The position numbers and the translations under genes are program-made. Below, piece after piece: positions 44,495 through 54,345 of a stretch of 64,000 bases of DNA. Position 1 is the stretch's first letter. Every line of letters starts with the position of its first letter. The DNA is from JBGPTK01 sp963797765. GTDB taxonomy: Bacteria; Acidobacteriota; Terriglobia; Acidiferrales; UBA7541. Below the pieces are notes generated by a model. That model was not told the origin of the DNA. It did not search any database and saw nothing but the letters and a program-made list of their open reading frames with translations. Where the stretch lies: assembly GCA_963797765.1 (NCBI GenBank), contig CAWCQU010000002.1:1488001-1552000 (forward strand). The letters run 5' to 3'.

Positions 44495-45916
44495 ATGACC
44501 GCGAATATTAAGATGCGCCTGAATCTACTTGGCGCTGCATTTTCGGGCCTGCTACTGCGGCTGTATTTCGTCCGGAAATTTCCCTTCGACGGCGCGGGCG
44601 ATTCTCCCATCTATGAACAACTGGCGCGCAATTGGCTGCAGCACGGCGTATTGGGACTGTGGCTGGAGGGGCGCCTTGTCCCGGTAAATATCCGGGTGCC
44701 CGGCTATCCCGCTTACCTCGCGGCCTTTTACGGAGTGTTCGGCCAAGCCTTGAAACCCGTGCTTTTGGGGCAGGTCGCGCTCGATCTGGCCACTTGTTTT
44801 CTGGTAGCCGTGTTGGCGGCCCAGATTGCGCCGCAAGAAAACCGGCGGCGCGTCATTGTCGCCGCAATCTGGCTGGTTGCGCTTTGTCCCTTCGTTGCCA
44901 ATTATACAGCAGCTACGCTGACAGAGGTTCTGGCCACGTTCTTAACTGTACTTGCTCTGGTGGCGCTGCTTCGTCCCAATGCTCTCACTGAACTTCCACA
45001 TGAGGAAAGCTCTGCTCGAATTGCGAAAGCCGGATTCCTGGGAGGCTTCGCGGCAGGCGTGGGAGGGTTGGTGCGCCCGGAAACGCCGTTGCTGCTTGCC
45101 GCCGTGGGGCTGGTCCTGCTCGTCAAATGCCGGCGGCCGCAAAATTGGATGAAGTTGCTTCGCGCGGGATTCTGGATGGCGCTGGGATTGGCCCTGGCGC
45201 TATTGCCGTGGGCCGTGCGGAACTGGCGCACTATGCACGAATTTCAACCGCTGACGCCGCGCTACAGCCAGATGCGCGGAGAATTTGTGGCCGTGGGATT
45301 TCAGGCGTGGACGCGAACCTGGATGTGGCGGTTCCACGATGTTTACCGCGTACCCTGGAAGATCGATGATGAATCGATCGAGATGGATCAAGATGTCCCG
45401 GCCTCAGCCACCGATTCGCCGGAAGAACGCAGCCGCGTGGCCGATCTTTTCGAGCGCTACAATGAAACGACTTCCATGTCACCGGAGATCGATGAGGGAT
45501 TCGCGGAAATCGCGCGGGAGCGCACCGCGCGCCATCCCCTGCGCACCTACATTTGGGTCCCGCTGTTGCGAGCCTGGTCCATGTGGACCACGCCACGCGT
45601 CGAAATTCTTCCGTATCAAGGCAGCCTCCGACCTGTGCGCGAAATGTGGCAAGACGACCGGACCGACTTTGAAGTTTCCCTTACTCTGTGGCTGATCAAC
45701 TTCGCCTATATCGGCCTGGGAATCGCAGGAGCATGGGCGGCGCGGAGGCGGCCCGCCGCGGCATTTCTGGTCGCATTTATTCTGCTGCGCACAGCGTATC
45801 TGACACAGGGCGAAACACCGGAACCGCGTTACGTGATCGAATGTTTCCCCGTTTTGTGCGCCCTCGCCGCTCAACTCTGGACGCGGCCGTTCGCGAATAC
45901 GGCGCACCAGGGCTAG
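44495..45916 (+). CDS. GT39/ArnT-like membrane glycosyltransferase
   Basis: The 473-residue protein has about ten membrane helices and the GT-C pattern of undecaprenyl-linked sugar transferases: an early acidic loop (FDGAGDSPIYEQLARNWLQHG), IRVPGYPAYLAAFYGVFG and VGGLVRPETPLLLAAVG. Such enzymes move a sugar from a polyprenyl carrier to a lipid, glycan or protein outside the membrane. It is divergent from the GH18-NodB-GT2 gene with 39 bases between starts, so they probably share a control region and an envelope role. Confidence 0.82.
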   Translation: MTANIKMRLNLLGAAFSGLLLRLYFVRKFPFDGAGDSPIYEQLARNWLQHGVLGLWLEGRLVPVNIRVPGYPAYLAAFYGVFGQALKPVLLGQVALDLATCFLVAVLAAQIAPQENRRRVIVAAIWLVALCPFVANYTAATLTEVLATFLTVLALVALLRPNALTELPHEESSARIAKAGFLGGFAAGVGGLVRPETPLLLAAVGLVLLVKCRRPQNWMKLLRAGFWMALGLALALLPWAVRNWRTMHEFQPLTPRYSQMRGEFVAVGFQAWTRTWMWRFHDVYRVPWKIDDESIEMDQDVPASATDSPEERSRVADLFERYNETTSMSPEIDEGFAEIARERTARHPLRTYIWVPLLRAWSMWTTPRVEILPYQGSLRPVREMWQDDRTDFEVSLTLWLINFAYIGLGIAGAWAARRRPAAAFLVAFILLRTAYLTQGETPEPRYVIECFPVLCALAAQLWTRPFANTAHQG

Positions 45917-47319
45917 CTTTCCTCGATAGGCTCCGGATGGATGGTGATACGGAAAATCTGAGGAAACTGCTGCTTCACGCGATCCTCGAGATCGGCAATC
46001 ACTTCGTGAATTTGAGTAATCGGCAGGCTGCCATCCATCGCGCAATGGCATGAAACAATGATTTTGTGCTCGGCGTTGCGCACATTCACTTCGTGGCAAT
46101 TCACCAGCTCGTGATATTCCGGCTGCAGTGAATTGACGAAATCGCGAATGCTGGCGCTGAGGCCTTTCATCTCCTCGGCGCTGGCAATGTGCGTTCCTTG
46201 CGGCTCGATGTGGATATTCACCGTGGCGTTGTGCGCCGCGCGGCTGATTTCATCTTCGAGTTCGCTGGCCACTCGATGCGCTTCGCGTAAAGATGAATTT
46301 TCGTCGACCTCCAGGTGCAAATCGATGAACAATCGCCCGTCGAGTTGGTGCGCGGAAAGCTCGTGCACGGAAAGGCCGCGGCGCTGGGCGATGGCGCGAA
46401 TCGTCTCGAAGATGTGCTCGCCGGAGCGGGCCCGCGGCTCCATGTGCACCACCACGTCGGCGGGCACAATCGCTTCGATGCGCCGCTCGACGGCATCGCT
46501 GGTGGCATGCACTTGTTCGAAACTTTCGGTTCGCGGGACGCTGATGGTCACGTCCACAAAGTATCGCTGGCCGGCGCGCCGCACTCGCACTCGCTCGGCG
46601 TTCAACACTCCTTTGAGTTCCGTGACGGCTTTCGCGATGCGGTCCGGCAACCCCGGCGGAGCTACATCCAGCAGGGCATCAACCGTCCGCTTGCCCAATT
46701 GCGAGCCGATCCAGATGATCACGCCCGCCACGGCCAGCGCGGCGAGCGAATCCGCATACGTGAGCCATTCCCAGTGGAACTTTTCGCCCAGCCAAGCGGC
46801 GCTGATGCCGATGATCACAACAAACGTGCTCCAGACGTCCGTGGAAAAATGAAGCGCGTCCGCTTCCAGCGCCTCGCTGGGATATTTGCGAGCAACGCGC
46901 GCCAGCGAGCGCGAACGGAAGAAATCAATCGCCATGGCCAGCGCTAAAATCAAAATTGCCGTCAAACTCGGCCGCAGATGCACTTCCCGTGTCAGCAGGC
47001 GGCGGATTGCCTCATAGATAATGTAAACCGCCGTCAGCAGCAACAGGCCTGTCTCGACGAAGGCGGAGAAGCTTTCTACTTTGCCGTGTCCGTAGGTATG
47101 GGCTTTATCTGCAGGTTTGTCGGAAACCAGAACGGATAGATAGGTGATTACTGCGGCCACCAGATCAAGTATCGAGTGCAACGCCTCGGAGAGAACTCCC
47201 AAGCTGCCCGTGGCAATAGTCAGAAACACCTTGAGCGTTACCAGCACCACCGCGGAACCCACGGAGCCGAGCGCCGCCAATTTCTTCTCGCGAATTGCCT
47301 CATTTTCCGGCATTTTCAA
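45913..47319 (-). CDS. Cation diffusion facilitator transporter with duplicated C-terminal domain
   Basis: A CDF metal/proton antiporter. The six-helix part has metal-site motifs SEALHSILDLVA in helix 2 and EADALHFSTDVWST in helix 5 plus HTYGHGKVES. At 468 residues it is much longer than the usual 290-330: two further ferredoxin-like dimerisation domains follow (one with VDVTISVPRTESFEQVHATSDAVERRI, one ending FPQIFRITIHPEP), with His-rich segments (HVHELSAHQLDG, HELVNCHEVNV). Likely exports Zn, Fe or Mn; specificity unknown. Confidence 0.9.
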   Translation of the reverse strand: MKMPENEAIREKKLAALGSVGSAVVLVTLKVFLTIATGSLGVLSEALHSILDLVAAVITYLSVLVSDKPADKAHTYGHGKVESFSAFVETGLLLLTAVYIIYEAIRRLLTREVHLRPSLTAILILALAMAIDFFRSRSLARVARKYPSEALEADALHFSTDVWSTFVVIIGISAAWLGEKFHWEWLTYADSLAALAVAGVIIWIGSQLGKRTVDALLDVAPPGLPDRIAKAVTELKGVLNAERVRVRRAGQRYFVDVTISVPRTESFEQVHATSDAVERRIEAIVPADVVVHMEPRARSGEHIFETIRAIAQRRGLSVHELSAHQLDGRLFIDLHLEVDENSSLREAHRVASELEDEISRAAHNATVNIHIEPQGTHIASAEEMKGLSASIRDFVNSLQPEYHELVNCHEVNVRNAEHKIIVSCHCAMDGSLPITQIHEVIADLEDRVKQQFPQIFRITIHPEPIEES

Positions 47320-47402
47320 TTCCGCCGATTATACGCTGCACAGAGGGCAAATCTCCCACCAAGCGCCCGGGGTTCTCCCGTAGTACACTTTTACGGACCG
47401 CA

Positions 47403-48227
47403 ATGAACGTTGCTCCAGCCGAAACTTCAGTGCTGCGTCGTCCCCAAAGATTTCGACTGGTGGCGAGCCTGTTGATCCTCGCCGCAATCACCCTCGGAAC
47501 CGACGCAATCGTCATTGAGCCCAATTGGATCCAGGTGAACCATTACACGATCCAGGGGCCGGTTACCGCTCCCCTGAAAATTGCGCACCTCACCGATATC
47601 CATACGGGTGGGTTTGGCTACCGCGAACGGAAAATAATGACCATTCTGGAAAAGGAAAAGCCCGACGTGATCGTGGTGACCGGAGATACGATTTCCTCCC
47701 TGCACAGCGATTACGCCAATTGCCGCAGGCTCTACCAAATGCTGCATGCTCCGCTGGGCGTATGGGTGGTGCTGGGAAATTGGGAAAATGAGAGGCCTGC
47801 GAAGCGCGAACATTTTATTTATGAAGCCGCGGGCGTGCATCTGCTGGTGAATGTGAGCCGGCAGATTCGCCCAGACGTCTGGGTGATCGGGCTGGACGAT
47901 CCGTGGACGGGAACTCCGAAACTGGATGAGGCACTCCAGGGCGTACCGGCAGATGCCTACAAGATCGCTCTGTTCCACTCACCATTCTTTTTCGATCGCG
48001 CTTCGGGGAAGGTAAATCTCTGCCTGGCGGGGCATACGCATGGCGGGCAGGTCCGGATTCCCTTTATCCGGCCTTATTGGCTTCCCAGCGGCTGCGGAAG
48101 ATTTCTGGAGGGTTGGTATATCGAACGCGAGTCGCGGATGTATGTCAGCCGAGGATTGGGTATGTCGAACTTGCCAGTCAGATTTCTTTGCCGGCCGGAG
48201 ATCGTCTTCATCACAGTCCAACCGTAA
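47403..48227 (+). CDS. Membrane-anchored metallophosphoesterase
   Basis: The 274-residue protein has an N-terminal membrane helix (LVASLLILAAITLGTDAIV) and a calcineurin-like phosphoesterase domain: AHLTDIHTGGFG, DVIVVTGDTISS, VVLGNWENE and CLAGHTHGGQVRIPF. This resembles the YkuE/LpxH-like family, acting on the outer face of the inner membrane. ATG 47403 is chosen over an upstream open frame that overlaps the divergent transporter's start. Confidence 0.88.
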   Translation: MNVAPAETSVLRRPQRFRLVASLLILAAITLGTDAIVIEPNWIQVNHYTIQGPVTAPLKIAHLTDIHTGGFGYRERKIMTILEKEKPDVIVVTGDTISSLHSDYANCRRLYQMLHAPLGVWVVLGNWENERPAKREHFIYEAAGVHLLVNVSRQIRPDVWVIGLDDPWTGTPKLDEALQGVPADAYKIALFHSPFFFDRASGKVNLCLAGHTHGGQVRIPFIRPYWLPSGCGRFLEGWYIERESRMYVSRGLGMSNLPVRFLCRPEIVFITVQP

Positions 48228-48271
48228 AGATATCCCGAGAGGAAGGTACGATGAATTCGGAAACTGTAAAA

Positions 48272-50113
48272 TTACTGAAGCGGCGGTGGGGGAACCAGCG
48301 GCGGGCGCTGGCGGCCTCCGCGGGCGCCACGCACTTCCGCTTCTTCGAGAAGCAGGGAAGGCGCCACCAAGGAACTCGGCAAGCCGCCCTGCGCACTGCC
48401 GAACGCGCCCAGCGCGGTGCCCGCGAATCCCGGCGCGGCGTTCTGCATGTAGTTGAACACGGCAAAATCATCGCCGATTCCGGCGATATTCCGCAGCAGG
48501 CGAAGATTCACTCCGCTCATCCGTTCGCCGCGAGCCAGTTCTTCGTGACCGTCGGAAACATAGACGCGATAGACCATCAGGGGAAGCCGGTCGCCGCTGG
48601 AAAGGCCGGAAGCCAGGCCCGCAATCGATTCCGAAAAATCTTCCTGGCGCTGGGAAGCCAGCGCGGGATTATCCATTTTTTTCACTTCGATGCACCACTC
48701 GTGGCCGTCGTCCTTGCAGAGCTGCAGGAATTTTTTGCGTAATTCCTGCGTGTTCACCGTATCTGTGGATTGGAAAAACAAATTGCTGCTCGTCGGGCTG
48801 GCATCGGAAAGCAGCGCCGAGCGGGCATGCCCATTCGATCGGGTGAAATCCGGGCCGGGACGGCGCGACATCAGCAAATTGCGTAGAATTCCGTTTTGGA
48901 CGATTTCCACTTTCTGCGCGCGCACACCTTCGTCGTCCACCTGGTAGCCGCCGATCAGCGGCTGCCCCTTGAATTCCCTTGCCGAAGGATCGTCAACCAG
49001 CGATACATTGGCCGGCAAGACGCGCGTTCCCACGCGGCCCGACCATTCACTTCGACCTCCCATTCGATCCATCATCTGATCGAACATCGGAAGCATGGAA
49101 AGGGGCGGCCTGGCTCCCGAGACGGAAGGTGCAAAAAGTTGCGCCAGAATTGCCCCCGATGCATCCGGGTCCAGCAGCACCGGTCCAACGTAGTCCGGCG
49201 CGGCCTCGCCGCCCCGCAATGCCATTAATTTCTGAGCCACGTTTCCCAGCGAGGTGCGGACCGTGTTGGCATCCGGCAATTGCGCCGGGGTGGCCGCGTA
49301 GAACGAATAATAATTGTCGAGCCCCATCCCGTCGTCGGCCTGGGTGTCGATGCCCGCCTCGATGGCCGCGAAGCTGCGCGTGGTGCGAATTTCAGTTCCT
49401 TCGCTGGTCATCAGGTAGTAGGTGGCATAGACCATGTAATAGTTCACATGGGTGCCGTAAAGACTGGGAAATCCGCGAAAAACTCCCGAAGCGGTGCGAG
49501 CTTCTTCGTCCCAATTTCGAGTTGTCCAATCGGGCTCGGCGTGCGGATCGAGCATCTTCACCGGCTCGTCTATTTTGGAAAAATCGGCAATCTCGGGGGG
49601 TTTGGTGAGGCTGCGGAGGAACGCGCGCTTGCGGGAAATTTGATCGAGTGCTTCTTTATAGGCCTGGTCCGTGGCCAGCCACAAATCCTGGCGCAGCGAA
49701 TTATAATCGCGATCGATTCCCACCTGCCCGGCCGATCCCAGAAATCCGCGAAATCCTTCGTCGCTCACAAAATTCGAACTGTCGAACTGATAATCTCCCA
49801 CGCGGACATCCACGGTCATAAAGCGATTGCGGGTGGTCGAACTGGTCAAAAGCGAGCCGAAGCTGGCGCTGACGTTGCGAATATCCAGATCGAGCAATCG
49901 ATATTCAATGTAAAAGGGTTTCTCAAGACCCTTGATCTCCAGCCGGGAAGTGGAACGCGCCATCTCGTCGCGCATGGCGTGAAGCGTCTGGCCGTTGTCC
50001 TGGGCCTGCTGCGGTGGCTGCGCACAAACCGGCAGAGCGGCAAAAAAACCGGACCATGCGAGAAAACCGAACAACGCCAGAAAGTTCCAGCGGCTTGTGC
50101 GCGCCCGGCTCAT
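48272..50113 (-). CDS. Secreted TldE/PmbA-like protein lacking the metalloprotease motif
   Basis: The 613-residue protein has a signal peptide (LALFGFLAWSGFFAALPVCA) and the PmbA/TldD architecture (VDVRVGDYQFDSSNF, DPDASGAILAQLFAPSVSG, VQNGILRNLLMSRRPG, LRLLRNIAGIGDDFAVFNY). The zinc motif HExxxH of TldD is absent, as in TldE. Its start overlaps the end of the tldD-like gene upstream by 4 bases. The two would form an active/inactive pair like TldD-TldE, but exported, unlike the cytoplasmic enzymes that mature microcin B17. The target is unknown. Confidence 0.88.
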   Translation of the reverse strand: MSRARTSRWNFLALFGFLAWSGFFAALPVCAQPPQQAQDNGQTLHAMRDEMARSTSRLEIKGLEKPFYIEYRLLDLDIRNVSASFGSLLTSSTTRNRFMTVDVRVGDYQFDSSNFVSDEGFRGFLGSAGQVGIDRDYNSLRQDLWLATDQAYKEALDQISRKRAFLRSLTKPPEIADFSKIDEPVKMLDPHAEPDWTTRNWDEEARTASGVFRGFPSLYGTHVNYYMVYATYYLMTSEGTEIRTTRSFAAIEAGIDTQADDGMGLDNYYSFYAATPAQLPDANTVRTSLGNVAQKLMALRGGEAAPDYVGPVLLDPDASGAILAQLFAPSVSGARPPLSMLPMFDQMMDRMGGRSEWSGRVGTRVLPANVSLVDDPSAREFKGQPLIGGYQVDDEGVRAQKVEIVQNGILRNLLMSRRPGPDFTRSNGHARSALLSDASPTSSNLFFQSTDTVNTQELRKKFLQLCKDDGHEWCIEVKKMDNPALASQRQEDFSESIAGLASGLSSGDRLPLMVYRVYVSDGHEELARGERMSGVNLRLLRNIAGIGDDFAVFNYMQNAAPGFAGTALGAFGSAQGGLPSSLVAPSLLLEEAEVRGARGGRQRPPLVPPPPLQ

Positions 50114-51856
50114 TGTTTCTGTCCTTTGGCTTCAGGGTCGTGCCCCGGCGGAGGCAGGATCGGCGGGCGGTCCGTGGAAGTTTCCTTCTTCTGCACTTCC
50201 ATCTCCGAAATCAAAATTGCGGGAGCCGATGCCGAGACTGGAACGGAACCCGATTCGGCGCCGCAATAACCATTGAAAACTTCAGCAGTGTCGCCGGTGG
50301 CCACGATCTTCGTAAGCGAAACAAGCGGCGTGCCGACAATGTTGACCCCACGGACCAGTTCATCCGGCCGGCCGTCGGGATACACTTTGTAAACGACCAG
50401 CGGCAATACCTGGAACGCCTGCGGCTGGGCGCGGCCGGTAAACGTAAAACCACCGGCGATGTCGTCAATCAGCAGGCCAAATGGCTTTTTTTGTTCCTTG
50501 ATCAAATCGATCAGCTTCTGCCGAAGCTGCGCGTTGGTCACCTGGCGGTCGCTCACCACCATGGTGTTTCCCATGCGCGATACCGGCTGGTAACCGAGCT
50601 GGCGGCGCCCGTGCCCATTGGAATGCGGAAAATTATCCAGAGGCGAGCGCGACATCAAGAAATTCTTCAACACCCCATGATCCACCAGCATCACGTTTTC
50701 CGCCTTCACGCCTTCATCGTCGAAGGGATAAAAGCCGAGCAATACTTCCGGACCAACGTGTGATGCGGTGGGATCGTCCTTGACGGAAATAAATTCGGGC
50801 AGGATTTTTTCGCCGACCTTCCGGGTAAAGGTTTGCCCTTCGCTGATGTCTTTTTGCCGGAATCCTTCCAGGCGGTGTCCCAGAACTTCATGGAAGAAAA
50901 CCGCGGCAGCGCGTCCGGTAAGCATGGCCGGCCCGGCATATGGCTCGACCAGCGGCGCGCGGTCCAGCGCTTCGAGTTCACCTAACATTTTGTGGATGCG
51001 TTCGAATACCGCCTTGTCGTCCGGCGCGTCCGCTGGATTCACCCAATCGAAGTTTCCATAGCGGTCGATATCCATGCCGTCCGGCGCTTTGCTTTGCACG
51101 TAGAGTTCAAGGCGGTAGCGAATTTGCCCGAAAGCCAGGCGCGTTCCTTCCGTATTCACCTGGTATTGATCGTCTGCGTTGGCGCGAAACGTGGCGATGG
51201 AATTCAGAACCGCCGCGGACTTACTGAACGCGGCGGTATAGTCCCGAACTTTTTGCTCCCAGGGTTTACGATCGACCTGGAAGGAAACGGGCGGAGCAAC
51301 GGAAACGTGCGGCTGCTCCTTCGAAAAATCGGGAGCGCGGCCTTCGGCGGTTTCCACTTGCACTTCCTTGCTGGTTTGAATCTTGATCAAAGCCTGAGCA
51401 GAGGCGCGGTATTGCCTGTCCGTCTCGAGCCACATGGAACGGCGCAACACCGCGATCTCGTTGTCGATAGTGACGGGATCCGCGCCGGGACCGGCGGCGC
51501 CGGCCGGGCGATCGCCTACCTTGTGGGTGTTGTCCAGAGTGTAATTGCCGACGCGCGTTTGCACTTCCAGGTAACGATCGCGAATCTCCTGGCTGTTCAT
51601 CAACGCGCCATTCGATCCGGATACTTCATCAATGCGCCGGTCGCTGACTGTGTAGCTGATGAAGTACGCGGCAGGATCGGCCTTGCTGAACGCTTCCACG
51701 GACCGGTTCAGTTCTTCTTGCATTGCCGCGAGCACCGGCGATTGTGGGTGCATCCGCGGGAAAAGACCGGCCCGGTCCAGCAAGCAAAATAAAAGCGGCG
51801 CTTAGGACTAAAGTGCCGCCAATCAGTTTCGACTTTCTTACAAGAGTGCTCATCAT
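50110..51856 (-). CDS. Secreted TldD-like metalloprotease, frame broken by one extra base near its start
   Basis: The catalytic partner of the downstream TldE-like gene. It has the zinc motif HEVLGH (VFFHEVLGHRLEGFRQKD), LVDHGVLKNFLMSRSPLDNF and NGHGRRQLGYQ. The signal peptide (SKLIGGTLVLSAAFILLAGPG) is in a different frame from the mature part; deleting one base at about 51745 joins SFPADAP to QSPVLAAMQEELN and gives 582 exact codons from ATG 51856. Alternatively translation starts at TTG 51783 without a signal, which would be odd beside a secreted partner. Confidence 0.87.
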
Positions 51857-52071
51857 CAATGGCGTCAAGCCTTTAAGTTTATGTCAGATGCCATGAAAAA
51901 CCAAAACCCAAAGCACGTGGCCGGAATGAAGTTGCTAGGATGGCGATTCGTTTCCCGCGCCGAACATGGGATGAATGCTCAAAGTGTATTCGATGCACGC
52001 CAATCGATTTGGGCAGCATCACTTCCGAAGAAAATTTCCGGCTGCAAAGAATGCATATGCTTCCGCATGGT

Positions 52072-54345
52072 TCAATTCGCGCTCGCCTTGGGCTTGGCAA
52101 ACACGGATGGATCGAGCGCCGGATTCAGTTTGACCTCTTGCGACGTCGTCTCGCTGTATTTTGTGCCGTCCCGCATCACCACCACGCTGGTGGGAAGCTG
52201 TATGCCTTCGAATGCCTTGAAGCCGCTCCAATGCTGCTCCACTTCCGCCGTTCCCTGCTGCGAAACCTGGCGAAAATGCGAGCCGATCAATTGGTGGGTC
52301 GCCGGATCGAAATAAAGTTTCATGGGTCCAAAGGACGCCTTCCACTCAACCGCATCGGCCTTTGTGCCGCCGAAGTCCTGCTGCCCCAGATACTGAAGCT
52401 GCCCATCCAATTTACCGCTCAACGCCAGTTGAAAGAAACCGATTCCGCCGGTCATCGCGATCACTCGCTGGATATCACCCTGCATCGCCGCGGGCGCATC
52501 CATCACTCCCTGCGGGCTGGCGACCCAGCCAGCATTCCCGTCGAATCCCTGATGCATCACGCCAAAAGGCAGTTTCACTTCCACGTGGACGCGGTCCGGA
52601 TAGAGAACTTGCGTTTTCACCTCGATCGGAATTTCCTGTCCACCGGGACCGAATGCACTCCCCTTCGAGCTCCATTCGATCGATTGCACCTTGCTGAGGG
52701 CCGCGCCCCCGGCCGTATCCGCCGCTGCTTTTACGATGGCCATTCCTTGGGCCAAAGATTCCGGAGTCGCGCCCGCGGCCATTTCCTTCGGCTTGCGCAA
52801 ATCGGCGCTCAACAGATCAAGCTGGTCGAACGAAACTTCGTCAAATTTTGCGTCAGGAAACGTCTTTTTCAATTCGTCGCGAAATTTAGCGGCATTGCCA
52901 ACCAGCACCAGGTCAATATTCTTGGCGTCGAAATATTTCTGCGCCATGTCCTTCACCTGGCCCGTGGCTACGGCCAGCACCTGCTGCTGATAGGTATCGT
53001 TGTAATCCGCCGGCAAATCGTACTGCGCCACAGTCAACACCCGGCCCGCTACTTGTTCCGCGGTTTCCGATTGGATCGGGTAGACGCCTGCCAGGTAATC
53101 GCGCGCAAAATCCAGTTCCTTGGGAGTGACGCTCCCATCGGACATTTTGGCGATCAGATCCACCACGAGTTTCGTCGCTTCCACCGTCGCTTCAGTGCGT
53201 GTATAGGTGCCGGCTGAAAAAAGGCCGGTGTAGCGGAACGCATTGAATGAAGAATTCGCGCCGTAGGTCAGTCCTTTATTGACGCGGACTTCGGTGTTCA
53301 ACCGGCTGTTGTAGCCGCCGCCGAAAATGCGGTTGGTCACGTTCAAAGGAACGTAATCGGAATTATTACGGGGAATCCCCAAATGGCCCACGCGAATTTC
53401 CGTTTGTACGGCGTCCGGCTTGTCGACGATGAAAACTCGCACCCCTGTTGACGCCACGGGCATGGCCAATTTCAGAGTGGGAACATCTTTTTGTTTCCAG
53501 TCTCCAAAATATTTCTCGGCGGCGGCGAAAGCGGCCTCGGGTGTAATGTCTCCCGAGAACGCAAGCAGGGCCTTATTCGGCACATAGTAAGTGTCGTGAA
53601 ATTTCAACAGGTCGTCATGATTGTATTTTGTGACTGAATCCGGCGTGCCTTCGTCCGGCAACGCATAGCCCGAGCCTGCCAGCACCTTGCGGCGGAATAC
53701 CGCGCTGGCAAGATACGAAGCGTCGCTATACTGCACGCGCAAGCCGGAAAGAAGCTGCTCGCGCTGGCGGTCAAGCTCTTCATTTTTAAAAGAGGGATTC
53801 AGCAGCACGTCAGACATCAGATCGAGTCCCAGTCCAAGATCCTTGCTCACCACGTCCAGTGTCACGGACGTTCCATCGGCATCCGCGCCGGCGTTCAGCG
53901 AGCCGCCGACAAAATCAATCGTCTCCGCGATTTGCTGCGCGTCGCGTTTCTGTGTTCCCTGCGTCAGCATCGCGGCGGTCATCGAAGCAACGCCCGGCAA
54001 TCCTTCGGGATCACGAATGCTTCCCGCATAGGTGAGAACGAGCCGCACCGCAACCGCGGGTTCGCGGTGATCCGTCACCACGAACACCTGCAACCCATTC
54101 GGCAAGGTTTTCGTGGCCGATTTCGGAAAGTGGAAAGCCTTGGACGGAGCGCCCGCCGGCATATTCGCATCGAGTTTCACACCCGGCGGCACAACTCCCG
54201 ATGGGCCCTTCGGCGCCTCTTTCTGCTCGCTTGGCTTCGCTGCCTGTTCCGGAGTCTGAGCAATACCAATGCCGGCAATGCAGAACGAAGCGAGCAATCC
54301 GGCCGCTGATGCGAGCCTTAACTTTTTCATCAAATCGCGGTTCAT
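52072..54345 (-). CDS. M16-family peptidase, inactive-type subunit with C-terminal extension
   Basis: The 757-residue secreted protein (signal around KLRLASAAGLLASFCIAGI) has two M16 halves: LPNGLQVFVVTDHREPAVAV, then IFGGGYNSRLNTEVRVNKGLTYGANSSF, which carries the R/Y signature of the second half. The HxxEH zinc motif is missing at the expected place (PGVASMTAAMLTQG). About 230 further residues after the M16 fold form a lipoprotein-carrier-like beta domain (FGPMKLYFDPATHQLIG). It is coupled by 4 bases to the active M16 subunit, as in mitochondrial processing peptidase pairs. Confidence 0.88.
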   Translation of the reverse strand: MNRDLMKKLRLASAAGLLASFCIAGIGIAQTPEQAAKPSEQKEAPKGPSGVVPPGVKLDANMPAGAPSKAFHFPKSATKTLPNGLQVFVVTDHREPAVAVRLVLTYAGSIRDPEGLPGVASMTAAMLTQGTQKRDAQQIAETIDFVGGSLNAGADADGTSVTLDVVSKDLGLGLDLMSDVLLNPSFKNEELDRQREQLLSGLRVQYSDASYLASAVFRRKVLAGSGYALPDEGTPDSVTKYNHDDLLKFHDTYYVPNKALLAFSGDITPEAAFAAAEKYFGDWKQKDVPTLKLAMPVASTGVRVFIVDKPDAVQTEIRVGHLGIPRNNSDYVPLNVTNRIFGGGYNSRLNTEVRVNKGLTYGANSSFNAFRYTGLFSAGTYTRTEATVEATKLVVDLIAKMSDGSVTPKELDFARDYLAGVYPIQSETAEQVAGRVLTVAQYDLPADYNDTYQQQVLAVATGQVKDMAQKYFDAKNIDLVLVGNAAKFRDELKKTFPDAKFDEVSFDQLDLLSADLRKPKEMAAGATPESLAQGMAIVKAAADTAGGAALSKVQSIEWSSKGSAFGPGGQEIPIEVKTQVLYPDRVHVEVKLPFGVMHQGFDGNAGWVASPQGVMDAPAAMQGDIQRVIAMTGGIGFFQLALSGKLDGQLQYLGQQDFGGTKADAVEWKASFGPMKLYFDPATHQLIGSHFRQVSQQGTAEVEQHWSGFKAFEGIQLPTSVVVMRDGTKYSETTSQEVKLNPALDPSVFAKPKASAN

